39,939 nucleotides of DNA from Candidatus Woesearchaeota archaeon (lineage in GTDB: Archaea > Nanobdellota > Nanobdellia > Woesearchaeales > UBA10216), in the NCBI GenBank assembly GCA_016185705.1, contig JACPMZ010000011.1, positions 1-39,939 of the forward strand, written 5' to 3'. A program made the translations under genes and the position numbers. Each line of letters begins with the position of its first letter. Within the stretch, counting starts at the first letter, position 1. The notes under the pieces were generated by a model that made no database searches, was not told where the DNA came from, and saw only the letters and a program-made list of their open reading frames with translations. This document shows positions 1 through 7,427 of this stretch, piece by piece.

Positions 1-137
1 AATGTCAAGTTGTGTGTCCTGCAATCCTGAGCTTGCCGATGCCTGCTTGGCTGATTTTTTTCTCCCCCCTTATTTTTTAAGGGGGGGAGAAAAAAATCAG
101 AGCAGTGTGCGACAGTTTTGCCACTTAACTTGAAATT
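1..137 (+). repeat. MITE-like repeat, copy A, with central hairpin
   Basis: This copy matches 39495-39631 over 137 bp with five mismatches, all in a patch just right of the hairpin. The ends form an imperfect terminal inverted repeat: AATGTCAAGTT on the left and, read in reverse complement, AATTTCAAGTT on the right. The centre (51-100) is a long hairpin with arms CTGATTTTTTTCTCCCCCC and its complement around an A/T-rich loop. The element has no ORF of its own, so it looks like a non-autonomous mobile element. The window starts exactly at its left edge, which suggests the assembly ended inside a repeat. It lies just upstream of the L1 promoter. Confidence 0.8.
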
Positions 138-154
138 ACCCGCAAATAATTAAC

Positions 155-214
155 TTTATAAACCTCTCTGTTTTTCCTTTGCGTATTCCCGTATTGACTA
201 CTTCGGTAGGAGGG
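155..214 (+). promoter_or_regulatory. L1 operon promoter and ribosome binding site
   Basis: A TATA box TTTATAAA lies at 155-162, which places transcription start near 185. A Shine-Dalgarno sequence GGAGGG at 209-214 sits four bases before the L1 ATG at 219. The operon therefore has a short leader of about 35 nt. No second hairpin or L1-binding mimic is obvious in it. Confidence 0.7.
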
Positions 215-218
215 CAGC

Positions 219-866
219 ATGGACAATTCAAAGGTTGTTGAAACACTGAAGCAGGTTCGCAACAGGCAGCGCAATTTTTCTCAGGCAGTTGATTTGGTTG
301 TAAATTTGAAGGACTTGGATTTTAAGAAGCCTGAGCATCAGGTTGATTTCTTCATTACTTTCCAGAACAATCCCGGCAAGCCGGCTAAGGTTGCTGCTTT
401 GGTTGCGCAGGAGCTCGCTGCTGAAGCCAAGGATGTCTGCGACACTGTTGTTTTAATGGATGACTTTGACCGGTATGCTAAGGACAAGAAGGCTTTGAAG
501 AAGCTTGCAAGGGAGCATGCTTATTTTATCGGGCAGGCAAACATTATGCCCAGGGTGGCCACTGTTTTCGGGCGCATACTTGGCCCAAGGGGCAAGATGC
601 CTAATCCCAAGGCCGGCTGCATAGTTCCTCCCAAATCCGGCCTGAAGCCGCTTTACAATAAGCTGCAAAAAACCGTTCATGTTACGGCAAAGACTGCTCC
701 TGTTGTCCAGTGCAGATTGGGCAACGAAAAAATGTCTGACGAAGAGCTCTCCCAGAATTTTAAGGCGGTGTACGACCAGCTTGTTGCTTCCCTTCCAAAC
801 GGCGAGGCCAATGTGAAGGGCGTTTACCTTAAGCTGACTATGGGCAGGCCGGTGAGGGTAAAATGA
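219..866 (+). CDS. rpl1: Large ribosomal subunit protein L1
   Basis: This is uL1, the rRNA-binding protein of the mobile L1 stalk next to the E site. The 215-residue length is normal for archaeal L1. The family core is visible, including the segment around residues 108-130 with RVATVFGRILGPRGKMPNP, a hallmark of uL1. The start is fixed by GGAGGG at 209-214. The last codons overlap the L10 start by four bases (ATGA), so the two are translationally coupled. L11, the usual upstream neighbour, is not present in the window. In several archaea and bacteria L1 represses its own operon, but no binding site is evident here. Confidence 0.97.
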   Translation: MDNSKVVETLKQVRNRQRNFSQAVDLVVNLKDLDFKKPEHQVDFFITFQNNPGKPAKVAALVAQELAAEAKDVCDTVVLMDDFDRYAKDKKALKKLAREHAYFIGQANIMPRVATVFGRILGPRGKMPNPKAGCIVPPKSGLKPLYNKLQKTVHVTAKTAPVVQCRLGNEKMSDEELSQNFKAVYDQLVASLPNGEANVKGVYLKLTMGRPVRVK

Positions 867-2092
867 CTTACCAGGCCAAAGCAGCGCAGTACAAGAAGGA
901 CACTGTCGCGTTATTATCCGGGCAGCTAAAGGAATACCCTGTTGTTGGCTTGGTTAATGTTGAGAACCTGCCTGCCAGGCAGCTTCAGGTTTTAAGGTCC
1001 AAGCTGAGGAAGGATGCATTGATTACAATGAGCAAGAAGGTTTTGATAAAGAGGGCTATGGATTCTGTTGAGGACAAGAAGGATTTTGAAAAGCTCTCTG
1101 AATACGTTACAGGCATGCCTGCCTTAATTCTTACGCAAAAAGACCCTTTCAGGATTTCCACATTGATCAGGGCATCAAAATCCAAAGCTCCTGCCAAGCC
1201 CGGCCAGATTGCGCCTTACGATTTGGTTATTCCTGCCGGTCCTACCCAGTTCACTCCCGGCCCAATTATCAGCGAGCTTGGCGCGTTTGGCTTGAAGACT
1301 GGTGTTGAGGGCGGCAAAGTCGCAATAAAATCGCCTGCCACCATTGTCAGGAAAGGCGAAGTCATTAGCGCAAAGGCCTGCGACTTATTGGCAAAGTTCA
1401 GCATTGAGCCGATGGAAATCGGGCTTGACCTTGTTGCAGCTTACGAAAACGGCCTTGTTTTCGGAAAGGAAGTGTTGTCAATAGACTCTGCGGAATATGT
1501 TAACATGGTGAAAGCTGCTGCAGCAGAATCGTTGGGATTGGCAATTGAAATCGGCTACCCAACCGCTGAAAATATTGAGCGTCTTATATCTGTCGCCTAC
1601 AACACCTGCAAAAATTTTGCTTTGCAGCAAAACATTTTGTCAGACATTGTAATTGAAAGATACATAGGTCAGGCGGAGAGGGCAGCAAATGCAATTGCAA
1701 AAGCCGCAAACATCCCTGAGGCAGCCGCCAAAACTGAAGAAGCAGTAAGCAAACCGCAGCAGGCTGCTGAAATAGCTGAAGAACAACTCCGGAAATCACG
1801 GCCTGCAGCCCCGCAGCCAGCAGCTCCGGAAACTCAGGCAGAATCCGGGAAGGCAGAGCCGGAGGTTAAGCCGCAGAAGCAGGAAGGGCAGCCATCTGCC
1901 GCACAGATTAATCCAGAAAAGCCGGATGGAAAACAGGAAGCTGAAAAAGATGCATTAGCCCGGGCAGAGCAGCTTAGCGCGGATTTTAGGAAAGAAATAG
2001 CTGCTGAGAAGGAAAGGCGGGACAAACTTGACCAAAATCAGGCGGAAGTCTTGGCAAATGAGCTGAAGAAGAAAGGCACGCTCAGGCAATAA
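863..2092 (+). CDS. rpl10: Large ribosomal subunit protein L10 (P0), extended tail
   Basis: This is uL10/P0, the base of the ribosomal stalk that carries L12 dimers and recruits translational GTPases. Residues 1-100 form the rRNA-binding domain. Residues 100-210 hold the archaeal/eukaryotic insertion domain (PAGPTQFTPGPIISELG and PATIVRKGEVISAKACDLL). The following helices are the L12-binding spine. At 409 residues it is longer than typical archaeal P0. The final ~115 residues are a low-complexity Ala/Gln/Glu/Lys/Pro tail ending in KKKGTLRQ, without the terminal GLxxLFG-type motif usual for archaeal stalk proteins. It is coupled to L1 by an ATGA overlap. Confidence 0.95.
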   Translation: MTYQAKAAQYKKDTVALLSGQLKEYPVVGLVNVENLPARQLQVLRSKLRKDALITMSKKVLIKRAMDSVEDKKDFEKLSEYVTGMPALILTQKDPFRISTLIRASKSKAPAKPGQIAPYDLVIPAGPTQFTPGPIISELGAFGLKTGVEGGKVAIKSPATIVRKGEVISAKACDLLAKFSIEPMEIGLDLVAAYENGLVFGKEVLSIDSAEYVNMVKAAAAESLGLAIEIGYPTAENIERLISVAYNTCKNFALQQNILSDIVIERYIGQAERAANAIAKAANIPEAAAKTEEAVSKPQQAAEIAEEQLRKSRPAAPQPAAPETQAESGKAEPEVKPQKQEGQPSAAQINPEKPDGKQEAEKDALARAEQLSADFRKEIAAEKERRDKLDQNQAEVLANELKKKGTLRQ

Positions 2093-2093
2093 G

Positions 2094-2219
2094 TTTTATA
2101 TAGGAGCGGTTTTTCACAAATAACAATAAAAAATTTGGAATCCAGGCAATTAAGGAGCGGCTGGAAGATATTTGGGCATCATACTTCAACATAAAAGCTG
2201 ATCAAGGAGGAAAAACAAA
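2094..2219 (+). promoter_or_regulatory. L12 promoter and long 5' leader
   Basis: A TATA box TTTTATATA at 2094-2102 begins just after the L10 stop codon. Transcription should start near 2125-2130, giving a leader of about 90-95 nt. It ends with an AAGGAGG Shine-Dalgarno site about seven bases before the L12 ATG. L12 is needed in several copies per ribosome, so a promoter separate from L1-L10 makes sense. Confidence 0.65.
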
Positions 2220-2537
2220 ATGGAATACGTTTATGCTGCAATGCTTTTGCATAAGGCCGGACAGAAGGTGGAGGAAGGTTCTTTGACCAAAGTTTTGGAT
2301 GCTGCTGGCGTGAAGGCAGATCCGGCTCGTGCCAAAGCTCTGGTTGCTGCGCTTGAAGGAGTAAATATCGACGAAGCGATTAAGAGCGCTGCTCAGATGC
2401 AGGTTGCTGCTGCTCCTGCCGCTGCTGCTCCTGCGGACGACTCTGCAAAGAAAGCAGAGGAAGCCAGGCAGAAGGAGGAAGACTCCAAGAAAGGCGAACA
2501 GCAGGCAGCCGCAGGTCTTTCAGCTCTGTTTGGCTGA
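2220..2537 (+). CDS. rpl12: Large ribosomal subunit protein L12 (P1)
   Basis: This is the acidic stalk protein aP1, which dimerises on L10 and contacts EF-2 and other GTPases. Residues 1-58 form the helical dimerisation domain (starts [15 protein letters not shown]). An Ala/Pro hinge (residues ~60-75) follows, then a charged stretch and the conserved C-terminal tail [10 protein letters not shown]. At 105 residues it has the normal length. It follows L10 but has its own TATA box and a strong AAGGAGG ribosome binding site. It keeps the terminal LFG motif that the neighbouring L10 lacks. Confidence 0.97.
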   Translation: MEYVYAAMLLHKAGQKVEEGSLTKVLDAAGVKADPARAKALVAALEGVNIDEAIKSAAQMQVAAAPAAAAPADDSAKKAEEARQKEEDSKKGEQQAAAGLSALFG

Positions 2538-2545
2538 GTCGTGCT

Positions 2546-2567
2546 GTTTTTCGGGTCTTTTTGTTTT
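2546..2567 (+). terminator. T-rich terminator after L12
   Basis: Three closely spaced T tracts (2547-2551, 2558-2562, 2564-2567) begin about nine bases after the L12 stop. Archaeal RNA polymerase commonly terminates at such runs without a stem-loop. Confidence 0.5.
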
Positions 2568-2570
2568 AGC

Positions 2571-2712
2571 GTTTCGAAGCAGCAGTAGCAGTTGCCGTTG
2601 CGGCGAAAAACAAGGCGCTCTGCTGCTGCAATTTACCATATAACGCTGAAATCCCGCAGATAAAAGCGCAAATCCTAAACCTTTAATAATCCGAACTTCT
2701 TTATTTTTATCT
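2571..2712. other. Intergenic, GCAGCAG inverted repeats and a promoter
   Basis: No gene is visible. GCAGCAG near 2580 is mirrored by CTGCTGC near 2622-2630, so the RNA could fold into a loose hairpin. A similar CTGCTACTGCTGC segment occurs near 39415. The right end carries an A/T-rich TATA-like stretch (about 2682-2690) at the right distance for a leaderless start at 2713. Confidence 0.35.
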
Positions 2713-3585
2713 ATGTCTGATAAGGCAGAGCTGCTTAGGTATGCTGGCAAATTGCGTTCTGAAATATCTAAGCTTAGGCATGAAATCGGCAGTGTCAGTT
2801 TCAGCAGGCGTTCCCTGTACACTAAGCTGGATGAGCTGAAGAAGCCGTTTTACTCTCTCATTGACAAAATCAGGGAGCTCAGAAGCAAAAGGGATGAGCA
2901 CACTTCTGCTGTCAGGGCTTTGAAAGGCGAGCGCGAAGCTGCTTCCTCCGAGGCAAAGGCAGCAGTTACCGATTTGCACAAGTTTGCAGAGGAAAAGGAC
3001 AAAATGTCCAGGAAGCTTGGCGTCAGGAAGTCTGCTTCCTCCCTTGCAGAGGAAATTAACAGGCTTGAATTTAGGATTGAGACAGGCGCCATTCCTTTTG
3101 AGGAGGAAAAGCGGCTTACAAAGATTATTAAGGAAAAGAAAGCTGAGCTTAAGAAGGCAGAGCAGCTGTCAGATGTTGTCAGGCATCTCAAATCTTCTTC
3201 CCATAAGCTCCTGATTTCCAAGTCAGAATCCGACCAGGCTCATCAGCAGCTGCGCCTGCACGCTTCTGTCAGCCAGAAGCTGCATAGCGAGATGCTTGCT
3301 CACGCTAAAAAAGCTGATGAACTGAAGCAGCAGATTAAGCCGGTTGAGGCAGAGCTTACTGCCCTGAAGCAGAAAAATTCTGAGCTGAAAAAGCAGCTTG
3401 ACCAAAAAGCTGCAGAGTTAAACTCGCTGCAGGCAGAGCTTGACCGCATTAACGCAGAGGAAGAGCGCCTCCGGAAGCTTGAGGAGCAAAAGCAGCTTGA
3501 GGCAAAGGAGCAGGAGCTTACTGAGAAAATCAGGTCAGGCAAGAAGCTGACGATGGACGACCTGATTAAGCTGCAGAAGTCCTGA
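2713..3585 (+). CDS. Archaeal coiled-coil protein (COG1340-like)
   Basis: The 290-residue protein is almost entirely predicted coiled coil, rich in Lys, Glu, Leu and Ala. Residues ~115-140 contain EINRLEFRIETGAIPFEEEK, which resembles the conserved centre of the archaeal coiled-coil family COG1340, whose function is not settled. There is no signal peptide or membrane segment, so it is cytoplasmic. A TATA-like element about 27 bases upstream suggests a leaderless mRNA. It ends 26 bases before the convergent HisG homologue. The family call rests on recognition of the central motif and the overall architecture. Confidence 0.75.
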   Translation: MSDKAELLRYAGKLRSEISKLRHEIGSVSFSRRSLYTKLDELKKPFYSLIDKIRELRSKRDEHTSAVRALKGEREAASSEAKAAVTDLHKFAEEKDKMSRKLGVRKSASSLAEEINRLEFRIETGAIPFEEEKRLTKIIKEKKAELKKAEQLSDVVRHLKSSSHKLLISKSESDQAHQQLRLHASVSQKLHSEMLAHAKKADELKQQIKPVEAELTALKQKNSELKKQLDQKAAELNSLQAELDRINAEEERLRKLEEQKQLEAKEQELTEKIRSGKKLTMDDLIKLQKS

Positions 3586-3611
3586 ATTATGATTTTCCTC
3601 AGCGGCATGTT

Positions 3612-4628
3612 TCATGTCTGCCCGTTTCCATTATTCAGAATTACTTGATTTGGTGAACTCTGCACAATGTCTGATGCTCCTAATCCAATTAAAGAACGTG
3701 CCAATTCCGGATAACGTTTTCTTGGAACGATTGCTTCCACTGCTGCAAAGCGCTGGCCATTCAAGCCCTCACCCCACGAAACTGTCTGCATTTTCCCATC
3801 CGAGTGACTTTGCCCGATGTATTTTATGACCCCGTCATAATAATCTGAACGGACATTGAACTTTATCAAATACCTGTTGCGTGCGAAGTCAGCGCCTTGT
3901 ACCATGGCGAAAATTTCCTCTGCCTTTTTCCGCTTCCACCCATCACATGAAGAGTTCAGGTACAGTCCAATATGAGATTGCATAATAGTGTGTATCTCAT
4001 GAGCTCCCAGACTCTTAATAGTCCGTCCGGTTCGCACAGTGTCTACTACAGCTACATCCTCCTTATCCTTATCCAAAAAGTGCTCTGTGCCCCCATGTGA
4101 ATATATGACCTGCACGGCAGGGTTTTCTCCGGTGTTAACGCTATGCATGCGTATAACTGGTTGCCTATTGCCGTAAAGCCGCCGGTAAGTGTCATCCTGC
4201 CTGATCTCTTTAGCGGTAGGGACTTCATACTCGGTGAACACCTTGAGGGCTCTGCCTTTATTGTCCATGAGCATATCGTCCAAGTTATTATGGCCAGAGC
4301 CGTTAAGCGCTATTAGTGAGAGCCGCGTCACGCCATATTCAAATTCGCCAATTAGCGTGAAGGAACTCCCGCTGGATGTCCCGTTCTCCATGCAGTCACG
4401 GCCAGCGAATAACACATCAACATATTCCTCTGCCAGCTGAAGTGGAGAGTTTTTTGCTTTTACAAGCCTTGGTTCAATACCATCATCGTTGTCAAAGCGC
4501 AGCAATTTCTTATCCTCTCCTCCCGGCTCGTAACCGCGAATAGTATAACCAGCATCACGCAACAGGTCGTGCAGGCACACTCGGCTCCTGTTGTTTAGGC
4601 TGCCTATCGGCAAGCCAAGTTTAATCAT
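3612..4628 (-). CDS. hisG: ATP phosphoribosyltransferase homologue (HisG, long form)
   Basis: HisG joins ATP and PRPP in the first step of histidine synthesis. The N-terminus KLGLPIGSLN matches the HisG start (usual form ALPKGRL). Residues ~70-80 (EYVDVLFAGRDCMEN) match the DLGITGxD region. DTVRTGRTIKSLGAHEI is the PRPP-binding motif. The C-terminal ~75 residues (AVEAIVPRKRYPELARSLI, GASDIV) match the regulatory domain of long-form HisG. At 338 residues it is longer than usual. No other his gene lies in the window, so a role outside histidine synthesis is possible. I start at ATG 4628 rather than 4634 because the TATA box is centred 27 bases upstream of it. Confidence 0.78.
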   Translation of the reverse strand: MIKLGLPIGSLNNRSRVCLHDLLRDAGYTIRGYEPGGEDKKLLRFDNDDGIEPRLVKAKNSPLQLAEEYVDVLFAGRDCMENGTSSGSSFTLIGEFEYGVTRLSLIALNGSGHNNLDDMLMDNKGRALKVFTEYEVPTAKEIRQDDTYRRLYGNRQPVIRMHSVNTGENPAVQVIYSHGGTEHFLDKDKEDVAVVDTVRTGRTIKSLGAHEIHTIMQSHIGLYLNSSCDGWKRKKAEEIFAMVQGADFARNRYLIKFNVRSDYYDGVIKYIGQSHSDGKMQTVSWGEGLNGQRFAAVEAIVPRKRYPELARSLIGLGASDIVQSSPNQVILNNGNGQT

Positions 4629-4703
4629 CCCCATAACAGCAGCAAACTTTATATATTATATTAACTTTAAGTAAAAAATATTACAAAAAATTGAGAAAAT
4701 GTT
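4629..4703. promoter_or_regulatory. Divergent promoter between hisG-like and ACT genes
   Basis: This 75-bp, strongly A/T-rich spacer serves both divergent genes. A TATA sequence at 4651-4660 fits a leaderless hisG-like mRNA. A weaker AAATATTA at about 4676-4682 fits a leaderless start at 4704. The shared spacer raises the possibility of joint regulation. Confidence 0.5.
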
Positions 4704-5357
4704 ATGCCCACTGTCGCCCATCTTGCAAAAAAGCTTCTGAGCGAGCGCATGCTCCTTGATGAGTATGTGCGGGAGGGGATAATCAATTACGTGGCGCTTG
4801 CTGAGCAGTTGAAGCCCCGCATAGACGAGGAACTTAGCCGGGATACAAAGCCGGCAACGATAGCCATGGCGCTTCGCAGAATTACTCAGGAATTGCACCG
4901 CAGGCATGACACCATGCCAAGCTTTAGGGGTGCGGAGCTGATGATGAAGGGTGGTTTATGTGATATCGCGGCCTACAAATCCTCCAGCCTTTTCCCAAAG
5001 CTCAAAAAGATTAATGACATGGCTGATTTTAACAGGCGGGAAACGCTGAATATGGTGCACGGCGATTTTGATGTATCTATTATTATTGATGAGAAATTCA
5101 GGGAGAGAACTCTGGCTGTTCTTGAGGGTGAAAAAATACTTGCTGTTGAAGAAGGTCTCGTGGCTATTACTGTGCGGTTTGGCAAGGAGAAACTTCACAC
5201 GCCTGGTGTTACGTACTCTCTGCTTCGGCAGCTTGTTCTTCTTAATATTAACCTCATTGAGATTGTCTCATCGCTTATTGAGATAACTTTTATCATCAGC
5301 AAGAAGGATGCCGTAAAGGGCTACAATGCGCTTCAGGGATTTCTTGATACGCACTGA
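4704..5357 (+). CDS. ACT-domain regulatory protein
   Basis: I do not know a named family for the whole protein. The N-terminal ~70 residues are helical and may form a DNA-binding or dimerisation unit (KPATIAMALRRITQELHRR). The C-terminal half looks like aspartokinase-type ACT domains: the final segment (YSLLRQLVLLNINLIEIVSS followed by EITFIISKKDAVKGYNAL) has the helix-strand pattern of a ligand-binding ACT repeat. No kinase domain is present. Its divergent neighbour is a HisG homologue that carries its own regulatory domain. A role as an amino-acid-responsive regulator is inference. Confidence 0.6.
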   Translation: MPTVAHLAKKLLSERMLLDEYVREGIINYVALAEQLKPRIDEELSRDTKPATIAMALRRITQELHRRHDTMPSFRGAELMMKGGLCDIAAYKSSSLFPKLKKINDMADFNRRETLNMVHGDFDVSIIIDEKFRERTLAVLEGEKILAVEEGLVAITVRFGKEKLHTPGVTYSLLRQLVLLNINLIEIVSSLIEITFIISKKDAVKGYNALQGFLDTH

Positions 5358-5454
5358 ATGTGATTGCCTGTAATGCTGCATCAAACACTGCTGCTAAGCA
5401 ACCCTGATTTAATATTCAAGCCCCGCTTGCTGTAACTTGCAAATAAAAAATACA

Positions 5455-5589
5455 TTTATATACTACTTATAATCCCGTTTCCCCACCTGTGATTTATGAG
5501 GGCTAAGGCCTGAATGAGGTATTTTCTGCCTCTTAAGTGTCACGGTGCGTTCGGTTTGGCATAAACTAAGAATAAACGGAGTGGTTGGC
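5455..5589 (+). promoter_or_regulatory. L7Ae operon promoter and structured leader
   Basis: A TATA box TTTATATA at 5455-5462 predicts transcription start near 5485, so the leader is about 105 nt. It contains GAGG (5498-5501), a short loop and CCTGA (5509-5513), bracketed by ACCT (5485-5488) and AGGT (5517-5520). That arrangement loosely resembles a kink-turn, the RNA motif bound by L7Ae. A GGAGTGG Shine-Dalgarno-like site at 5578-5584 precedes ATG 5590 and supports that start over upstream alternatives. The kink-turn call is tentative. Confidence 0.5.
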
Positions 5590-5919
5590 ATGGCTGATGA
5601 CTTAAGTGAGAAGGCGTTGCAGGCAGTTGAGCACGCCAGAAGTACTGGTAAGATTAAGAAAGGAACTAATGAGGTTACGAAGAGCATTGAGCGCGGCACT
5701 GCAAAGCTTGTGGTTATAGCTAAGGATGTGAGCCCTCCTGAGATTTTGATGCATCTTCCGCTGCTGTCTAAGGAGAAGAATATTCCTTTGGTTGAGGTTG
5801 CCAGGAAGGAGGAGCTTGGCGCAGCCGCCGGGCTTGCTGTGGGCACTTCCGCGGTTTGTATCGTTCAGGAAGGCGATGCCAAAAACCTGATTAAGGAAAT
5901 TGTGGAGGCTTCGAAATAA
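5590..5919 (+). CDS. rpl7ae: Ribosomal protein L7Ae
   Basis: L7Ae binds kink-turns in 23S rRNA, box C/D and H/ACA guide RNAs and RNase P RNA. The 109-residue protein shows the RNA-binding motif [19 protein letters not shown] near residues 25-43, then [18 protein letters not shown], both typical. The in-frame reading extends 15 codons upstream, but MADDLSEK at 5590 has the ribosome binding site and the usual N-terminus. It opens an operon with S28e, L24e and Ndk, an arrangement widely conserved in archaea. The stop codon shares one base with the S28e start. Confidence 0.96.
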   Translation: MADDLSEKALQAVEHARSTGKIKKGTNEVTKSIERGTAKLVVIAKDVSPPEILMHLPLLSKEKNIPLVEVARKEELGAAAGLAVGTSAVCIVQEGDAKNLIKEIVEASK

Positions 5920-6197
5920 TGGCGTTTAAGAAGATGTTTGCCAAAGGGCAGCCTGAACAAAAGCAGGAGAAAGGTGAGGTTATCTTTACTTCTGCTGTTC
6001 CTGCGCGCGTTGAGGAGATTCTTGGGCGCACTGGGACAAGGGGCGAAGCTATCCTGGTGAGGTGCAAGATTCTTGAGGGCCGCGACCAGACCAAAGTTTT
6101 GCGGAGGAACGTTAAGGGACCTGTTGACATTGGCGATATTTTGATGCTCAGGGAAACTGAGATTGAGGCTCGTGCTTTGACTGAGAGGCGCAAATGA
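5919..6197 (+). CDS. rps28e: Small ribosomal subunit protein S28e
   Basis: eS28 lies near the mRNA exit channel of the small subunit. The signature is clear: [17 protein letters not shown], then [19 protein letters not shown] and [13 protein letters not shown]. At 92 residues it has about 20 extra residues at the N-terminus compared with compact S28e proteins. The start overlaps the L7Ae stop by one base and the stop overlaps the L24e start by four (ATGA). Confidence 0.96.
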   Translation: MAFKKMFAKGQPEQKQEKGEVIFTSAVPARVEEILGRTGTRGEAILVRCKILEGRDQTKVLRRNVKGPVDIGDILMLRETEIEARALTERRK

Positions 6198-6388
6198 AAT
6201 GCGGTTTTTGCGGCTATGACATTCCGCTCGGGACTGGAAAGATTTTTGTAAGGAATACGGGCAGGGCTGTCAATTTTTGCTCAAACAAGTGTGAGAAAAA
6301 CATGCTTAAGCTTGGCCGCCTTCCGCGCAAGCTGAAATGGACTGTTGCTTCCCGCACATGGAGGGAAAAGAGGAGGTCGAAAAAATGA
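6194..6388 (+). CDS. rpl24e: Large ribosomal subunit protein L24e
   Basis: This 64-residue zinc-ribbon protein (eL24) has two cysteine pairs, CGFC at residues 3-6 and CSNKC at 29-33, and the basic tail WREKRRSKK. It binds the large subunit near the inter-subunit bridges. It overlaps S28e and Ndk by four bases each, so translation of the cluster is coupled. Confidence 0.96.
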   Translation: MKCGFCGYDIPLGTGKIFVRNTGRAVNFCSNKCEKNMLKLGRLPRKLKWTVASRTWREKRRSKK

Positions 6389-6876
6389 TTGAGAGAACTT
6401 TGGTTGTTATAAAGCCGGATGGGGTTGAGCGCAGCTTGTCAGGAAAAATTTTGACAAGGTTTGAGGACGCTGGTCTGAAAATCGTTGGTTTGAAGATGGT
6501 TTGGGTTGACAGGAAGATGGCTCTGCGCCATTACACTGAGGATTTGGCTAAGCGCCGCGGTGAGCACGTCAGAAGGGTAATGGTGGATTACATTTCTACA
6601 GGGCCTGTTGTTGCTGCGGTGATTGAGGGCGTAAATGCAGTGGAGGTTGTGCGCAAAATCACTGGCGATACTGAGCCGAGGGCTGCTGCTCCCGGCACAA
6701 TCAGGGGCGACTTCACCCATGTAAGCTTTAAGTACGCTGACAGCAGGAAAGCGCCTGTCAAAAATGTTATCCACGCATCATCTGATGCAGCTGATGCCAA
6801 GCGCGAGATTGCGCTCTGGTTTAGCGGAAAGGAGCTCTATCAGTATAAATCTGTGCATGACGCGCATTTGCAGTGA
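6385..6876 (+). CDS. ndk: Nucleoside diphosphate kinase
   Basis: Ndk transfers the gamma phosphate of ATP to nucleoside diphosphates through a phospho-histidine. [16 protein letters not shown] is the standard N-terminus, and NVIHASSD contains the active-site His. The start at 6385 overlaps the L24e stop (ATGA); an upstream in-frame extension lies inside L24e and is not needed. At 164 residues it carries an insertion between GTIRGDF and the active-site loop ([15 protein letters not shown]), a variation seen in some archaeal Ndk proteins. It sits between ribosomal genes and adenylate kinase in one operon. Confidence 0.95.
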   Translation: MIERTLVVIKPDGVERSLSGKILTRFEDAGLKIVGLKMVWVDRKMALRHYTEDLAKRRGEHVRRVMVDYISTGPVVAAVIEGVNAVEVVRKITGDTEPRAAAPGTIRGDFTHVSFKYADSRKAPVKNVIHASSDAADAKREIALWFSGKELYQYKSVHDAHLQ

Positions 6877-7427
6877 TGTCTATGAATGTTGTCTTGCTGG
6901 GGCCGCCGGGTGTTGGGAAGGGAACAGCTGCTGCAAGGCTCGCTGAGCGTTTCCATCTGCCCCACATATCCACCGGGGATGTTTTCAGAAAGCACATTGC
7001 CGAGAAGACTGCTCTTGGCGTAAAGGCCAGGGATTATGTTGATTCAGGCATTTTGGTTCCGGATGATTTGGTTACTGACATGGTCAGGCCCGAGCTGGTG
7101 AAGGCAGGGAGCGGATTCATTCTTGACGGCTATCCCCGCACCCTTGCTCAGGCGAAGGCGCTGAAGGATTTTGCCAGGATTGATTTTGTCCTGAACCTGT
7201 CAGCTCCCATTAAGACCGTTGTTGAGCGCATTAAGGGCAGGGGTGCAGGAAGGGCTGACGATAATCCTGAAATAATCATGCAGCGAATAAGGGAGTATGA
7301 GGAAAAGACCAGTCCGCTTATTGACCTTTACCGGAATGAGGGCATGCTTTTCGATATTGATTCAACTCAGGATGTTGAGGGTGTTGTGCAGCAGTGCATA
7401 GCTGTTCTGGAGGAAAAAAATGGCTGA
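6876..7427 (+). CDS. adk: Adenylate kinase, bacterial/eukaryotic type, short LID
   Basis: Adk interconverts ATP and AMP with two ADP. The P-loop GPPGVGKGT is near the N-terminus, followed by STGDVFR and the AMP-site motif GFILDGYPRT. The region that usually holds the LID domain is reduced to a short RIKGRGAGRADDN stretch, so this is the short form. Many archaea instead use the AdkA family, so this gene probably has a bacterial-like origin. At 183 residues it is otherwise complete. ATG 6876 overlaps the Ndk stop (TGATG); a GTG three bases upstream is a less likely start. The stop lies inside the EF-2 start region with an 8-base overlap. Confidence 0.93.
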   Translation: MSMNVVLLGPPGVGKGTAAARLAERFHLPHISTGDVFRKHIAEKTALGVKARDYVDSGILVPDDLVTDMVRPELVKAGSGFILDGYPRTLAQAKALKDFARIDFVLNLSAPIKTVVERIKGRGAGRADDNPEIIMQRIREYEEKTSPLIDLYRNEGMLFDIDSTQDVEGVVQQCIAVLEEKNG

